Of a stretch of 34,898 bases of DNA, positions 1 through 8,262 are shown one piece after another. Below the pieces are notes generated by a model. That model worked only from the letters and a program-made list of their open reading frames with translations. It did not search any database and was not told the DNA's origin. A program made the position numbers and the translations under genes. The stretch is from Methanobacteriota archaeon (lineage in GTDB: Archaea; Thermoplasmatota; E2; DHVEG-1). Within the stretch, counting starts at the first letter, position 1. Each line of letters begins with the position of its first letter. Where the stretch lies: positions 1 through 34,898 of the forward strand of contig JAPKYE010000024.1 of assembly GCA_026394495.1 (NCBI GenBank), read 5' to 3'.

Positions 1-2
1 AT

Positions 3-1172
3 ACTGGGAGTAACACCTGGGATAATGGATATTCTTCCGGGGGTAATTCCTGGAGCGATCACGTAGGTGTTGACGAGTACCATGGAATAAATCAAGATAT
101 TTCAGGGAGTGATGGTTTTGGAGATACTCACTACAGTATATCTGGTGGTAGCAATCAAGATCACTATCCGTTATACACCGGAAATAAAAAACCAACCGCG
201 ACAATCCATACTATAGATCCCACAACAGCATCATATGGGGCAACAATTTTTTTCAGTGGTGGCGGTATTGATCAAGATGGTTCTATTGTCCAATATAGTT
301 GGATTTCCAACAGAGATGGTCAGCTTTATCTTGGTTCTGATTCATCATTCAGCACCTCAAGTTTGTCGTCGGGAATACATGAAATATCGTTCACTGTAAA
401 GGATAACGTCGGAGATTGGTCAAATCCTGCAACTGCGATAGTCACCATCATTGCGCCACAGAATCAGAAACCTGTCGCTCATATTGTTTCGATAAATCCT
501 ACGCAAACCTCGTTTGGATCTCTAGTATATTTTTATGGATATGGAAACGATGAGGGAACGATCATTGCATACAAATGGACATCAAGTATTGATGGAGTAT
601 TTGGTACGCAGCAGTCTTTCAATAGATCCAATTTATCTGTGGGCAATCATTTAATTTCGTTTCAGGTGATGGACAGCCAAGGGCTGTGGTCGGATGAAGA
701 TGCACGGTCGCTTGTTGTTGTATCGACTTCATCGGCGTTGAACCTTCCCCCGGTTGCTATTGCTGGTGGTCCCTATTCAGCTGTTGTGAACATATCACTA
801 AGCTTTGATGCATCGCAGAGTCATGATCAAGATCCTCAGGGGTCCATTGTTTCCTATGTGTGGAATTTTGGAGATGATACAACAGCAAATGGAGTTCAGG
901 TGGAACATATTTATGCAGCATCGGGGAATTATACGGTGACACTGCAAGTTACAGATAACAACGGGACAAAAACAACTGCAACAACACAGGCATCGGTCTA
1001 TAAACCTGGTGAACTGCCAATTAATGGCGGTAGTAATGGAGATGGATCTACTGAAACTCCTGACAACGGTATTTCGTTTGATATTCCTTGGATGATCGTA
1101 GTACCTGTTGCAGGTGTTTTGATTTTTGTTGGTATCATCATAGGTTTTTTCTCTTGGATGAAACGATCATAA
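3..1172 (+). CDS. Secreted beta-helix/PKD-repeat surface protein, 5'-truncated by window edge
   Basis: The frame is open from the window edge, so the start lies outside; 389 residues are visible. The first ~60 residues match the C-terminal closing module of NosD-like beta-helix proteins (TNTWDNGY, ISGSDGFGDTHY, GGSNQDHYPLY). The same module occurs in the minus-strand gene at 8263-10869. Three PKD-type Ig-like domains follow, about residues 60-150, 150-245 and 245-340; the third is classical, with YVWNFGDDT and a YTVTLQVTDNNG strand. The C-terminus has a Gly/Asp-rich linker, one hydrophobic membrane segment (about 355-383) and a KRS tail, a typical archaeal surface anchor. The protein is probably exported and cell-wall-facing, but its ligand is unknown. 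The domain calls are firm; the function is not. Confidence 0.85.
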   Translation, partial: TGSNTWDNGYSSGGNSWSDHVGVDEYHGINQDISGSDGFGDTHYSISGGSNQDHYPLYTGNKKPTATIHTIDPTTASYGATIFFSGGGIDQDGSIVQYSWISNRDGQLYLGSDSSFSTSSLSSGIHEISFTVKDNVGDWSNPATAIVTIIAPQNQKPVAHIVSINPTQTSFGSLVYFYGYGNDEGTIIAYKWTSSIDGVFGTQQSFNRSNLSVGNHLISFQVMDSQGLWSDEDARSLVVVSTSSALNLPPVAIAGGPYSAVVNISLSFDASQSHDQDPQGSIVSYVWNFGDDTTANGVQVEHIYAASGNYTVTLQVTDNNGTKTTATTQASVYKPGELPINGGSNGDGSTETPDNGISFDIPWMIVVPVAGVLIFVGIIIGFFSWMKRS

Positions 1173-1231
1173 AAAAATCATGAGGAAATCTTTATTAGAT
1201 AATCAATTCATCTCTAGTGGGGGTTGTTGTA

Positions 1232-1579
1232 ATGAATGAGGACGTAGTTTTTATCAAGAAAGGAGAATCAAAAAGCAAGATGGCACGGCCTGGAAAACTG
1301 TATCATTTGATGGTCAAATCGGAACATATGGAAACTATTATCGCAGAGCTTGATCCTCATGCAGAGTCACGATGGTTCCAACATGATGGTGAAGAAATGC
1401 ATGTCGTCATCCAAGGTGAATTGGAATACACAGTCGATGAGCATTCCTACAAACTCAATGAAGGCGATATTCTTTGGCATAAATCAAACTTGAAACATCG
1501 TGCAAAAAACATTGGCAGTGAAAAAGTCGTCTATATGACGATTGGGACGCCGCCGACGTTCATGTGGAGTATGTTATAA
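1232..1579 (+). CDS. Small cupin-domain protein
   Basis: This is a single-domain cupin of 115 residues. Motif 1 is visible as WFQHDGEEMHVVIQGE, and motif 2 as GDILWHKSNLKHRAKN. The His and Glu residues of these two motifs are the usual ligands for one divalent metal inside the beta-barrel. Its substrate cannot be read from the sequence; stand-alone cupins include isomerases, dioxygenases and sugar or metabolite binders. An in-frame GTG lies at 1217, but ATG 1232 is preferred. It follows a G-rich stretch and sits 30-40 nt after a TATA-like TTTATTAG near 1190. Its 3' end overlaps the convergent birA end by 6 nt. Confidence 0.8.
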   Translation: MNEDVVFIKKGESKSKMARPGKLYHLMVKSEHMETIIAELDPHAESRWFQHDGEEMHVVIQGELEYTVDEHSYKLNEGDILWHKSNLKHRAKNIGSEKVVYMTIGTPPTFMWSML

Positions 1580-2374
1580 TTCATCCACGTAGAAGCAATC
1601 GCCGCTTGTGATTGTTTTATGTTCCCCTGCATCAGTCTGGATTTGTAAGAAACCCGATGAGTCGATGCTTAATGCTTTACCGCGAATAGTCTCCTTCTTG
1701 GTTCGGATCTCTACATGTTTTCCCAATGTATCTGACCATAGGCTCCATTCACGAAGAAGCATCTCAGATTCTTCATGGAGGAACCTTGCGTAGTATTCTT
1801 CAAAGAATAAAAAGAACACGACGAGGAATTGTTCATAGTCAACTGGTTTTTTCAGCTCTTTTGACAATGACGTCGCAGATAGTAAAAGGTCTTTGGGTAA
1901 AGTTGTCACGTCAACGTTGAGGTTGACTCCTACACCTAGGACGACGTACGACGGTGACGTCGGACCTGCCTCGGATTCAAGGAGAATCCCTGAGACTTTC
2001 TTTCGTTTGATTCGAACATCGTTAGGCCATTTGATCGTAGGTTGTATCCCGAGGGTTTGGATGGTTTTCGCAACTGCTAGCGAAACAAGTAGTGGTAGCA
2101 CTGTTGTGGCACTTAGTGGTATCCTCGGCCGGAGGATAAATGAGAGATACAGTCCGCCTTTTGGCGACTACCACCGTCGGTCATATCGTCCTCGGCCTTG
2201 AAGCTGTGTCTTTGCTAAAACAACTGTTCCTTCTACTGCACCATTTTGTGCGAGGTATTTTGCCTCGGAATTTGTTGAGGATACCTCATCAAAAAACACG
2301 ATCTTTTTTACAAGTCCTCGTTGTAATCGCTGTATCATTGCTCCAGGATCGCTTGGGAAAATACGTTCGCGCAT
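1574..2374 (-). pseudogene. birA: Biotin--protein ligase, interrupted by one in-frame amber codon (pseudogene, error or recoding)
   Basis: The ligase would attach biotin to the PycB lysine encoded upstream in the same operon. Reading from ATG 2374, codons 1-68 give the N-terminal catalytic part (STNSEAK; GRGRYDRRW). Codon 69 is TAG (plus-strand CTA, 2168-2170). The same frame then continues with SPKGGLYLSFILRP, the KWPND motif, KVSGIL, GVGVNLN and the C-terminal SH3-like BPL_C domain to TAA. The stop falls on the variable residue of the RxW-x-SP motif, where many homologues have Glu or Phe. Everything else is open, with no frameshift. There is no N-terminal helix-turn-helix, so it is the non-repressor class. 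It lies about 30 nt after pycA. If not translated through, only 68- and 175-residue fragments could be made. Confidence 0.85.
2168..2170 (-). other. In-frame TAG codon within birA
   Basis: This single amber codon separates W68 from the SP that follows in the biotin/ATP-binding motif of the ligase. The frame is uninterrupted for 198 codons downstream. TAG is also an ordinary terminator in this window (genes ending at 7983, 15131, 29968 and 31564), so wholesale reassignment is unlikely. Confidence 0.9.
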
Positions 2375-2403
2375 ACAATATCCTTTAGAGAATACCTTGT
2401 ACT

Positions 2404-3858
2404 TTATTTTTGTTGAGCATTTGCAGCTATGATGACTGCTTGTACAGCGGCCATCGCCGCAGCTGTTTTCGGAGTATTTGACTGTGCTTTGGTTTCTTTG
2501 ACGTATTCAACGACTTTTTCAAGGATCTGGTATCGCGGGATGAAACTAGTGTTATAATCGCCTGATTTCCAGTTGGGATGATCCATGACAACCTGATGAA
2601 ATGGGATATTATGTCGTACGCCGCCGATCTGAAATTCCCAGAGTGCTCGTTTCATCCGTTCAATCGCTCGTGGTCTATCCTCAGCCCAGACGATGAGTTT
2701 AGCGATCATTGAATCATAGAATGGTGGAATCGTGAATCCTTGGTACACACCTGAGTCGACCCGTATTCCTGGTCCGCTTGGTTCTGCGTAACGGAGTATT
2801 TTTGCTGGAGCGGGCATGAAGTTATTCAATGGATCTTCAGCGTTGACACGGCATTCGATCGCGTGCCCCCGCGGTTTTATGTCTTTTTGATCGTATTCAA
2901 GGGGAAGACCTGATGCGACACGTAGCTGCTCACGGGCAAGATCGACACCAGTTGTTATCTCGGTGATAGGGTGTTCCACCTGCAGACGCGTGTTCATCTC
3001 AAGGAAAAAATATTTACCATTTTTAAACATGAACTCACAGGTCCCTGCGTTGTAGTATCCAGCTGTTTTTGCAGCGAGAACTGCTTGTTCGCCGATCTCT
3101 TTACGTAACTCAGGCGTCAACGCTGTTGATGGTGTTTCCTCGATGAGTTTCTGATGGCGCCTCTGCACACTGCATTCCCGCTCGTAACAATGAATCAGAT
3201 GTTTTTTCTTATCGCCAATCACCTGAAATTCGATGTGACGGGGATCTTCGATGAATTTCTCGATAAAAACCGAATCATCGCCAAACGAGTTTTTTGCAAG
3301 CTGACGAACCGATACAAGTGCTTGTTCCATCTCAGGTTCGTTATCCACTTTTTTTATCCCGATACCACCGCCGCCAGCAGAGGCCTTAAGCATAATCGGA
3401 TACCCGATCTCATGTGCAATGTCTTTGGCGCGTTCATGATCTGCGATCGCCTCAGTTACCCCTGGAACCACAGAGACTCCTGCCTTGATCATGGATTTCT
3501 TTGATTCAATCTTTGAGCCCATGAGCTCCATTGCGGATACAGGTGGACCGATGAATTCGATCCCGTTTTTTTTGCACATCCCAGCAAACGTTGAGTTCTC
3601 CGCAAGAAAACCATATCCGGGGTGGATTCCTTCTGCTTTGCATTTCAATGCGACATCGATGAGTTTGTCTTTATTCAGATAGCTTTGGCTTGCTGGGCCA
3701 GGTCCGATATTGTATTTTTCATCTGCGTATTTGACAAATAGTGCGCTTTGATCTGCATCGGAATACACAGCAACTGTCGTGATTCCGAATTCTTTGCATG
3801 CGCGCATAATACGAACCGCAATTTCTCCGCGGTTTGCAATCAACACTTTATTGAGCAT
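2404..3858 (-). CDS. pycA: Pyruvate carboxylase subunit A (biotin carboxylase)
   Basis: This is the ATP-dependent biotin carboxylase half of the split archaeal pyruvate carboxylase. It carboxylates the biotin on PycB with bicarbonate. The N-terminal domain has KVLIANRGEIAVRI. The ATP-grasp domain shows the Gly-rich loop KASAGGGGIG (about residues 160-169). Later come FLEMNTRLQVEHPITE, with the Mg-binding and catalytic Glu/Arg residues, and the C-terminal domain with GHAIECRVNAEDP. The tail after about residue 455 is Ala/Thr/Gln-rich and looks disordered. ATG 3858 is preferred over the overlapping in-frame GTG 3861; a GGAAAGGG ribosome-binding site lies just upstream. It lies 24 nt downstream of pycB and is followed by birA, so all three are probably co-transcribed. 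Confidence 0.97.
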   Translation of the reverse strand: MLNKVLIANRGEIAVRIMRACKEFGITTVAVYSDADQSALFVKYADEKYNIGPGPASQSYLNKDKLIDVALKCKAEGIHPGYGFLAENSTFAGMCKKNGIEFIGPPVSAMELMGSKIESKKSMIKAGVSVVPGVTEAIADHERAKDIAHEIGYPIMLKASAGGGGIGIKKVDNEPEMEQALVSVRQLAKNSFGDDSVFIEKFIEDPRHIEFQVIGDKKKHLIHCYERECSVQRRHQKLIEETPSTALTPELRKEIGEQAVLAAKTAGYYNAGTCEFMFKNGKYFFLEMNTRLQVEHPITEITTGVDLAREQLRVASGLPLEYDQKDIKPRGHAIECRVNAEDPLNNFMPAPAKILRYAEPSGPGIRVDSGVYQGFTIPPFYDSMIAKLIVWAEDRPRAIERMKRALWEFQIGGVRHNIPFHQVVMDHPNWKSGDYNTSFIPRYQILEKVVEYVKETKAQSNTPKTAAAMAAVQAVIIAANAQQK

Positions 3859-3882
3859 CACAAAACCCTTTCCTTTTTTTGT

Positions 3883-5709
3883 TTAGAGGATTTGCATGAG
3901 CAGATCCCCGTTTGCCACAGGCATTCCTTCTTTAACAAAGATTTCTTTTACTTCGCCTTCACGCTCAGAGCTGATTTCTTGTTCCATCTTCATTGCTTCA
4001 ACGGTTGCGATGATTGTGCCTTTCTTGACTTTATCTCCTTTTTTTACCTTGATTTTTAGGATTGTTCCCTGCATGTTGGATTTCACGCCGCCTTCGACAT
4101 CAGTGGGTTTCGCAGCTGCTGCAGCTGATCCTGCTCCGGCAACCATGAATCCTCCGGTGGGAATTACTTTTACTGTATAGGGTTCTCCGTCAACCTCAAC
4201 TTCGTACTCTGTCGGTATCTGCGCGGGCGTACCTTTGCGTTTCTCTGGTGGTTCGATTTCCAGCCACAGCTGTTTATGCTCGGGGAATGATTGTTTTATC
4301 ATCGCTCTTGTGAACTGATGATCGATAGGTAATGGGAGTTGATCTGAGGTGAACTCAGCACGTGCCTCTCCTTTCAAAAACTTTAGTCCAACCGCAGAAT
4401 ACAAAATATATGTCATGATGTCTTCGTCTTTTTTTATGAGTCGTCCACCATCGATCTCCATGAGTTCTTTCTTTTTCTCGTTCCATATGGGTTTCAAGAG
4501 GTCAGATGGTCGGCATTCAATGACTTCTTCTTTCCATTTCGGACCTAGAACCTTTTTCATGATCTCTGGGTGTATTTCTGCTGGTGGTTTCCCATACATT
4601 CCTCTGCAGTAGTCTTTTGTCTCTTTGGGGATAACCTTGTATCTGCCGTGCAGAACGTTCATCACTGCTTGGACACCGACGACTTGACTTGTTGGAGTGA
4701 CTAGTGGCGGGTATCCGAGTTCTTCGCGTACGCGGGCTGTTTCTGTGAGGATTTCTCGGTATTTGTCGCGGGCTCCTTGTTCTTCAAGTTGGAAGATTAA
4801 ATTTGAGAGCATGCCACCGGGGACTTGATGAAGGGTGACACTTGGGTCGACTTTTAATGCGTCGAATCGGTGGAGATGCCGGTATTTTTCCCATATTTTA
4901 AGGAAATATTCTCTGCATTCGATGAGAAGTGCAAGATCGTAGTTGGTATCCCATTCTGTTCCTTGTAACGCTGCGACAACGCTTTCTGTTGCGGGAGCAG
5001 CTGTGCCACCGGAGATCGGAGACATCGCGGTATCAAGGATATCTGCGCCTGCTTCAACAGCTCGTTGATATGCCATCCCTGTCATTCCGCTGGTACAATG
5101 AGAGTGAAGGTCCATGGGTAGTTTGATTCCTTCGTCTTTGCATCCTTTGATGATGTCGTAGGCACGTTTTGGGGAAATCATCCCTGCCATATCTTTTATG
5201 CAGAGTGAGTCTGCACCCATTTTTTCTAGTTGTTTGAATTTATCAACAAAATACTCAACAGTATGTATTGGGGAGATCGTATAACTAAGACATGCTTGGA
5301 CGTGTCCGCCGTTTTCTTTTGCTGCTTTCATCGGGGTTTCCATGTTTCGCAGGTCATTGAGTGCATCGAAAATACGGAAGTAGTCGATCCCGTTTTTCTT
5401 TGCGTAGTAGATGAATTTCTCTACGACGTCATCTGGGAAATTCCAGTATGCGACGATGTTCATCGCCCGTTCCAGCATCTGAAGTGGTGTGTTTGGCATT
5501 GCTTCTTTGAGTTTTTTTAGTCTCATCCAGGGGTCTTCGTTGAGGTAGCGTATTGCGACGTCAAAGGTTGCTCCGCCCCATATTTCAAGTGAGAAAAATC
5601 CGACTTGGTCTATTTTTGATGCTATGGGTAACATATCTTCTGTTCGCATTCGTGTCGCTAATAGTGACTGGTGTGCATCTCGAAATATCATTTCATGTAG
5701 TTGAACCAT
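3883..5709 (-). CDS. pycB: Pyruvate carboxylase subunit B (carboxyltransferase plus biotin carrier)
   Basis: This subunit transfers CO2 from carboxybiotin to pyruvate, giving oxaloacetate for anaplerosis. The N-terminal ~290 residues form the HMG-CoA-lyase-like TIM barrel with the metal site (FRDAHQS near the start, LHSHCTSG around residue 205, catalytic-type Lys in CIKDMAG). A conserved carboxylase domain with HQVPGGM follows, then a short Ala/Pro-rich linker and a biotinyl domain. The biotin acceptor is K574 in EAMKME. At 608 residues it has the expected length for PycB or the alpha subunit of oxaloacetate decarboxylase; adjacency to pycA and the absence of beta and gamma membrane subunits favour PycB. 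A GGAGG ribosome-binding site precedes ATG 5709 by about 9 nt. Confidence 0.96.
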   Translation of the reverse strand: MVQLHEMIFRDAHQSLLATRMRTEDMLPIASKIDQVGFFSLEIWGGATFDVAIRYLNEDPWMRLKKLKEAMPNTPLQMLERAMNIVAYWNFPDDVVEKFIYYAKKNGIDYFRIFDALNDLRNMETPMKAAKENGGHVQACLSYTISPIHTVEYFVDKFKQLEKMGADSLCIKDMAGMISPKRAYDIIKGCKDEGIKLPMDLHSHCTSGMTGMAYQRAVEAGADILDTAMSPISGGTAAPATESVVAALQGTEWDTNYDLALLIECREYFLKIWEKYRHLHRFDALKVDPSVTLHQVPGGMLSNLIFQLEEQGARDKYREILTETARVREELGYPPLVTPTSQVVGVQAVMNVLHGRYKVIPKETKDYCRGMYGKPPAEIHPEIMKKVLGPKWKEEVIECRPSDLLKPIWNEKKKELMEIDGGRLIKKDEDIMTYILYSAVGLKFLKGEARAEFTSDQLPLPIDHQFTRAMIKQSFPEHKQLWLEIEPPEKRKGTPAQIPTEYEVEVDGEPYTVKVIPTGGFMVAGAGSAAAAAKPTDVEGGVKSNMQGTILKIKVKKGDKVKKGTIIATVEAMKMEQEISSEREGEVKEIFVKEGMPVANGDLLMQIL

Positions 5710-5904
5710 GTTTTTTTGCCTCCATTTTTTTTCAACGTAAATATGTGTTGTGTTGAATGGATTAGTTACAAACGAGGAAAAGGTATCTTGTTGTCATACT
5801 TAAGAATATCGGGGTGTGGTTTTTCAGGAGTAATAATAAAAAATGGTATATGGAATAAAAATCTTATTCTGTTTGATTGTTTACACCTTGAATGTATAGC
5901 AAAT

Positions 5905-5914
5905 TTTTAATATA
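5905..5914 (+). promoter_or_regulatory. TATA box for the Lon-like protease gene
   Basis: The AT-only TTTTAATATA lies 42 nt before ATG 5956. An AAGGGA ribosome-binding site (5943-5948) is placed 7 nt before the start. The 246-nt gap 5710-5955 shows no other gene. Confidence 0.5.
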
Positions 5915-5955
5915 TGCTCATTATTTAGCCAACCCTAAAACCAAGGGAAACTGTT

Positions 5956-7983
5956 ATGAAAAACATATTTTTGATTATCGTTGTAAGTATTCTTTTACTT
6001 TCTCCATCGGCAACATTGTTGTCGTCTGCAGGAAAAACTGGTGAAATCTCTGTTGGAACAATTGTTCTTTCGTATCGAAATGTGACCATGTATGCGCCTG
6101 CCGTTGCTCAGACTGACAACGGATATGTTGGGGTGATTTCAACAATCACGGTCACTATTCAGGATAATGGAAATGGACGGGTTTTTGTTGATACCCTTCC
6201 TCTGGCACAGATTGATATGCAGGGGTCTGCACGTTTGGCGGTAAAAGTCGCTGGTGCAATTGTGAAAAACGATAATACTTCGTCAATTGATCCGTCGCAA
6301 TACGATTATTTTTTTGTTGTTCGTACCTCATCCCCGGTCATTGGTGGTCCTTCAGCTGGTGCTGTGATGACTGTGGCGACAATAGCACTTCTTGAGAATT
6401 GGACTATTGATAATAGTACAGTGATGACGGGTATGATTGATCCTGATGGAAGCGTTGGTCCGATTGGTGGTATCCCTTATAAAATAGATGCGGCAAACTC
6501 TGTTGGTGCCCGGCGGTTTTTGATCCCGAAAGGACAGATGACGTATACGGAGACTGTGACAGAGACCACGGTGAATAATGGTAGGACGCAGATTGTCTCT
6601 CGTCCAGTGACACGGAACGTCTCGGAGTATGCGTTGACGAATTACGGCATTGAGGTAGCTGAAGTGGAAGATGTTAACGATGCGCTTCTGTACATGACGG
6701 GTCATATGTTTTTTACGCCTCAGGCAGACGGAGAGATTACGACAGAGCAGTATCGGGAATCAATGGAGCCTATTGCATCTATGCTGCTTACGCGGGCGAG
6801 GACTTCGTATGAAAACGCAACCAGTGCTTTTGATAATTCATCTATTCCAAATTACTATCCGTTTTATTATGAGAATCAAATCACTGATATCTATAATGAA
6901 GCAAAAACGAATCTTTTGCAATCGGAAAACTGGTTTGATCAAGAATTATTTTATACAAGTACAAGTAAGTCGTTTCAGTCATTGATTGGTTCTCGTTATG
7001 TGTCGTATGCGTGCGCGTATTTTAACTCAACGGATGAGAAACAGTATATTGTATCTCTGTTAAATGAGGCATTGGATCTTCATGGTATTCGAAGTAATGA
7101 TGCGAAGAACGCTGAGATTGTTGGTATGATTTCTCTTCAATGTGTTGGGGCAGCGCAGACCAGGGTTTTTGAGGCTCAGACATATCTTGATGATGCGCAG
7201 AGTAGTATCGACAAAAATGATTATCTTACTGCGTTGTATAAGATAGCGTTTGCGGTGGAACGCAGTGAGAGCGTCGGCTGGTGGTTGCGTATTGGGTTGC
7301 AGTTCAATGATACAAATGATATCAATGCGTCTTCTCTTTCGATGTTAACTGAGGAGTATATTGATGATGCCCAGCAGGCGATAACGTATTCAGGTGTGAT
7401 TCTTGATGAGGTCGGGCAGTCGTCGCAGTATCTTACCGATGCGGAAACGTTTCTAAGTTCTGCGCGTGATGAATTATCTGATGGGTATCCAGCGGCAGCG
7501 TTGTTCAAGTCACTGGAGGCGCTCGTGAATGCGAATCTTGCGTTGGAGCTTGTGGATAGTTCGACAAAGGATAAAATTGATCGTGCGCGAGAGCGAGCAA
7601 GTATCAGTATTGGTGCGCCTGTGCTCGCAGTGAGTTATTATGAGTATGCTCAGAGTCTTGCGAATGAATCGTCGTTTGACAGTGCGATTGTATATTACAA
7701 ATATAGTGATCTGATCGCGGGTGCGTTGCGTCTGACAACAAGTGTTTCAGGTAGTCAGTCTTCTAGGTATATTGGTGTGCCTGAGTTTTTGGTGCGGTCA
7801 TGGTGGTCCGGAATATTTGCGTCACTTGTATTTGTTCTGTTGTTTTTCTTGCTTGGTGGTCTTACTGGGTTTGGGATTGGTTTAATTGTCTGGGGGTTTT
7901 TCTCAAAAAGGCAGAAGAATAAATATTTCTCTGATCAGCAGATGCCGCGCAGCATTGAGGATTATTACAAAAAAAACAGGTAG
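5956..7983 (+). CDS. Exported, membrane-anchored archaeal Lon-like serine protease (COG1750 type)
   Basis: A signal peptide (residues 1-25) leads into an S16/Lon-type protease domain. The nucleophile is S133 in GGPSAGA and the general base is K176 in GGIPYK. Their 43-residue spacing equals that of the Ser679/Lys722 dyad of E. coli Lon. No AAA+ ATPase domain is present, so it is the ATP-independent extracytoplasmic class known from archaea. Residues ~250-600 form a largely helical region that may present substrates. One membrane segment near residues 615-655 and a basic cytoplasmic tail anchor it with the protease outside. It ends with TAG. The substrate is unknown; envelope protein quality control is a reasonable guess. 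Confidence 0.9.
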   Translation: MKNIFLIIVVSILLLSPSATLLSSAGKTGEISVGTIVLSYRNVTMYAPAVAQTDNGYVGVISTITVTIQDNGNGRVFVDTLPLAQIDMQGSARLAVKVAGAIVKNDNTSSIDPSQYDYFFVVRTSSPVIGGPSAGAVMTVATIALLENWTIDNSTVMTGMIDPDGSVGPIGGIPYKIDAANSVGARRFLIPKGQMTYTETVTETTVNNGRTQIVSRPVTRNVSEYALTNYGIEVAEVEDVNDALLYMTGHMFFTPQADGEITTEQYRESMEPIASMLLTRARTSYENATSAFDNSSIPNYYPFYYENQITDIYNEAKTNLLQSENWFDQELFYTSTSKSFQSLIGSRYVSYACAYFNSTDEKQYIVSLLNEALDLHGIRSNDAKNAEIVGMISLQCVGAAQTRVFEAQTYLDDAQSSIDKNDYLTALYKIAFAVERSESVGWWLRIGLQFNDTNDINASSLSMLTEEYIDDAQQAITYSGVILDEVGQSSQYLTDAETFLSSARDELSDGYPAAALFKSLEALVNANLALELVDSSTKDKIDRARERASISIGAPVLAVSYYEYAQSLANESSFDSAIVYYKYSDLIAGALRLTTSVSGSQSSRYIGVPEFLVRSWWSGIFASLVFVLLFFLLGGLTGFGIGLIVWGFFSKRQKNKYFSDQQMPRSIEDYYKKNR

Positions 7984-8040
7984 TATCGAGGTTTATTAAT
8001 TTTAATACTGGGTTGTTGCATAAAGATTATAGAACTCTGA

Positions 8041-8211
8041 ATGGGTCAAAAACTTGATCTTTTAGTATGAAAACCTCTTTTTGAGTTCAGCATCCGAAAT
8101 CTGAAATGTAAGGTATATGATGATGAAATTCTTATTCAGGAGTTGGCAAAGCAACAGAAAGATATTACTGAGGAATTAAAAGTCATAATGCCTAAAAAGT
8201 TGGGAATTTAG
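8041..8211 (+). pseudogene. Possible small gene remnant with one in-frame TGA
   Basis: From ATG 8041 the frame reads nine codons (MGQKLDLLV), then TGA at 8068-8070, then 46 open codons to TAG 8211. The second part is hydrophilic and predicted helical (EILIQELAKQQKDITEEL). A TATA-like TTTATTAA lies near 7991-7998, and no ribosome-binding site is visible. No family is recognised. It may be a decayed small gene or chance coding; neither segment alone is a convincing gene. Confidence 0.3.
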
Positions 8212-8262
8212 GAATATCAGTAAATATGTAATTTTTTTCGTAGTTGAAAGGTAAATAATTTT

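Noticed and set aside
2168-2170. Genome-wide TAG reassignment (pyrrolysine organism) as the default explanation
   Set aside because: At least four genes here end naturally with TAG at family-typical lengths, and no pyl gene is visible; kept only as a test.
1574-2374. Treating the two birA open frames as two separate genes
   Set aside because: They share one frame, are separated only by one TAG codon plus open sequence, and together reproduce a single full-length ligase.
1608-5709. Many plus-strand open frames opposite birA, pycA and pycB
   Set aside because: They are antisense shadows with no family features or start signals.
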